Shown: positions 62,601 to 64,000 of the stretch, one piece after another | Layout: every line of letters starts with the position of its first letter | How positions within the stretch are numbered: position 1 is the first letter of the stretch | Notes under the pieces: generated by a model | What the model saw: only the letters and a program-made list of their open reading frames with translations | Database searches by the model: none | Told to the model about the DNA's origin: nothing | Program-made: the position numbers and the translations under genes | Source of the DNA: Istiophorus platypterus | Lineage: Eukaryota; Chordata; Actinopteri; Istiophoriformes; Istiophoridae | Length of the DNA: 64,000 bases | Reading direction: 5' to 3' | Assembly (NCBI GenBank): GCA_016859345.1 | Contig: CM029124.1 | Span: forward strand, 24,620,980-24,684,979

Positions 62601-64000
62601 ATTTCTTTGATCCAAATGTCCTATTAATCTTAAAAAAGTGACCTCCACACATTCTGTTAGCATTCACATCATTACTCAGTTCAACACTCTTTTCCTAGGC
62701 CTTGAAGCAGGACGATGAAATACACATTTATCCTCCTGGACTAAAACTGGCTGGACTGGTTGATATGTTTCTTGCTATGTGTGCTTTTTGATATCCTATC
62801 TTTCAGTCATCTTCCAGTGTAGCCTGGAAGATGGAAGAAGCTTAATAGCAGACACATTTGCACTGGCCACTGCTGTGTTAACAAGGGCAACTGGATAAGC
62901 ATGGACAGACAGCAGGATAGGGTGAGGAAGCTGTGTTGAGTTTCAGGATCGGGATATTCTGAGAAATTCCATGTTATTCCTGGATCCACATTCTGTGACA
63001 GAGATAGTCTCAAGGTGGAAGCCCACACCACTTTTCTCTTTGTAACATAAAAGGTCAGCAAAGCAGAGAATAAAGAGAACATTACCACAATTTATTTGAA
63101 GGTTAGAAATTCTCACAGGTGAAAGCCTATATGATGCAGTATTGTGGTAGAAAGTTTGGGCACTTACACTTGTGGGCATACTCTTCGTTTACTCTGTCAT
63201 TTTCTGGTTTTGCGAAGTGTGCCAGACATTTGATTATGCAATTGCTTTATATATATGCAGAGCCAATGTTGAGTAAATCACCATCTTTAATAGGACCAGG
63301 AAAGGGGGAACGCCCATGACTTTGCATCTTGGCATGCAATACAGATATCCATTTCCGGCCTCATCTAACCAGTGCATTTACATAAGCAGACACAACAGGT
63401 GTTAGCAATAGTTAGACATCAAGGCCAGCAGAGGAGAGAGCTTTGAATACATGGTATCAATGTACTCAAGCAAATTCCTCCTTAGAGTGTGTGTGTTCCT
63501 GAGTATAGAGTTTGTGTCATGTTGTGCCTACTGCTTGTTGCATGTAAAGCTCTTGCTTCCTCCGTTCCCCCAAGCTTCCTAAGGTGCCTTTGGATCAAGG
63601 TGCTTTGCAGTATGTCCCCTGAGTGAGCAGGTCCAGCCAACAGGATGTGATGGCAGGCCCAGAATGTAACAGGAATCTTGCTTCCATGTTTGCTTTCCCC
63701 ACTCTTGCATGCAGTGAAGGTTTAAGCTTACCCTTTAGGGAGTGGATAGTAACTGTAGAAATGACTGGAATAGCCATACTCTGCTGTAAATGAAACACTA
63801 CGACATTATGCAGTTCACTTCTCACAACAGAAACCTCAAAAAAAAGGTTGGTGGGGGCTTTCATTTGTAACGGGTAAGGTAGCACTTGTTAGATCAAAGT
63901 TATTGTCCCTATGATTTCATTGCTTTATGGTAATGACTAATGTCTTTACACAGTTCTACTTGAAATGACCCATGTATTGACTGCTGGGTAGATGAGACAT
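62601..64000. other. Intron 2, end of window, nothing recognised
   Basis: No exon, gene or assignable repeat was recognised. A small inverted repeat (CATCTTCCAG, 62808-62817, against 62824-62833, 6-nt loop) is present. No Gly-X-Y coding exon is seen before the window ends. Confidence 0.35.

Larger units (their letters stand above)
20914..64000 (+). other. col13a1: Intron 2 of the collagen XIII-like gene (start only, over 43 kb)
   Basis: The next exon should begin with the last two bases of a Gly codon and encode Gly-X-Y triplets. I searched the plus strand by eye for AG followed by Gly-Pro-rich triplets and found no convincing candidate to the end of the window. Exons of 27-54 nt are easy to miss, so the intron could be interrupted, but the simplest reading is one very long second intron. 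It is filled with transposon relics, tandem duplications and simple repeats listed separately. No independent nested gene was recognised on either strand. Confidence 0.65.

Noticed and set aside
1..64000. CRISPR array, prophage or bacterial operon
   Set aside because: No regularly spaced short repeats and no bacterial coding density; the sequence is vertebrate intronic and intergenic DNA.

Overview
The window reads as vertebrate, most likely teleost, nuclear DNA. It is AT-rich and almost entirely non-coding, with long GT/AC microsatellites. It carries remnants of transposable-element families typical of fish genomes: several Tc1-like elements, L1- and L2-type LINEs, and a tRNA-like SINE family. 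No bacterial, organellar or viral gene organisation is visible, and no rRNA or conventional tRNA gene was recognised. Family names rest on remembered similarity; no search was run.

The one gene supported is a plus-strand MACIT (type II transmembrane) collagen, best matched to collagen XIII alpha-1 (col13a1). Exon 1 (coding part 10223-10540) encodes a short cytoplasmic tail, one membrane span and a coiled-coil-like stalk, and ends at a GTGAGC donor. Exon 2 (20844-20913) lies 10.3 kb downstream with a good branch point, polypyrimidine tract, AG acceptor and GTAAGT donor. It encodes a furin-like RXXR site and the Cys-X-Cys-Pro-Pro-Gly sequence that opens the collagenous region. The two exons join in phase and give residues 1-130. 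No later Gly-X-Y exon was found, so 20914-64000 is read as part of one intron of more than 43 kb.

Layout: 1-9800 is upstream intergenic DNA with an L1 fragment (918-1440), a Tc1-like 5' end (7850-8290) and an unassigned dispersed repeat (9223-9548). A CpG-rich promoter/5' leader with short upstream ORFs spans 9817-10222. Intron 1 (10541-20843) holds a 768-bp tandem array of about 2.4 copies, each full copy carrying a SINE-like segment. It also has a perfect 16-bp hairpin, a GT microsatellite, a telomere-like dispersed repeat and a broken Tc1 transposase. The visible part of intron 2 holds LINE, Tc1, L1 and L2 fragments, a nearly perfect 1.5-kb tandem duplication (32281-35280), a second SINE-like copy, a second copy of the 9.2-kb repeat, and many simple repeats.

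I saw no previously undescribed multi-gene system. The most useful leads are the collagen XIII gene start with its upstream ORFs, the two tandem duplications (one young enough to be an assembly artefact), a repeat family with one copy just upstream of the promoter, and nested or chimeric transposon junctions.
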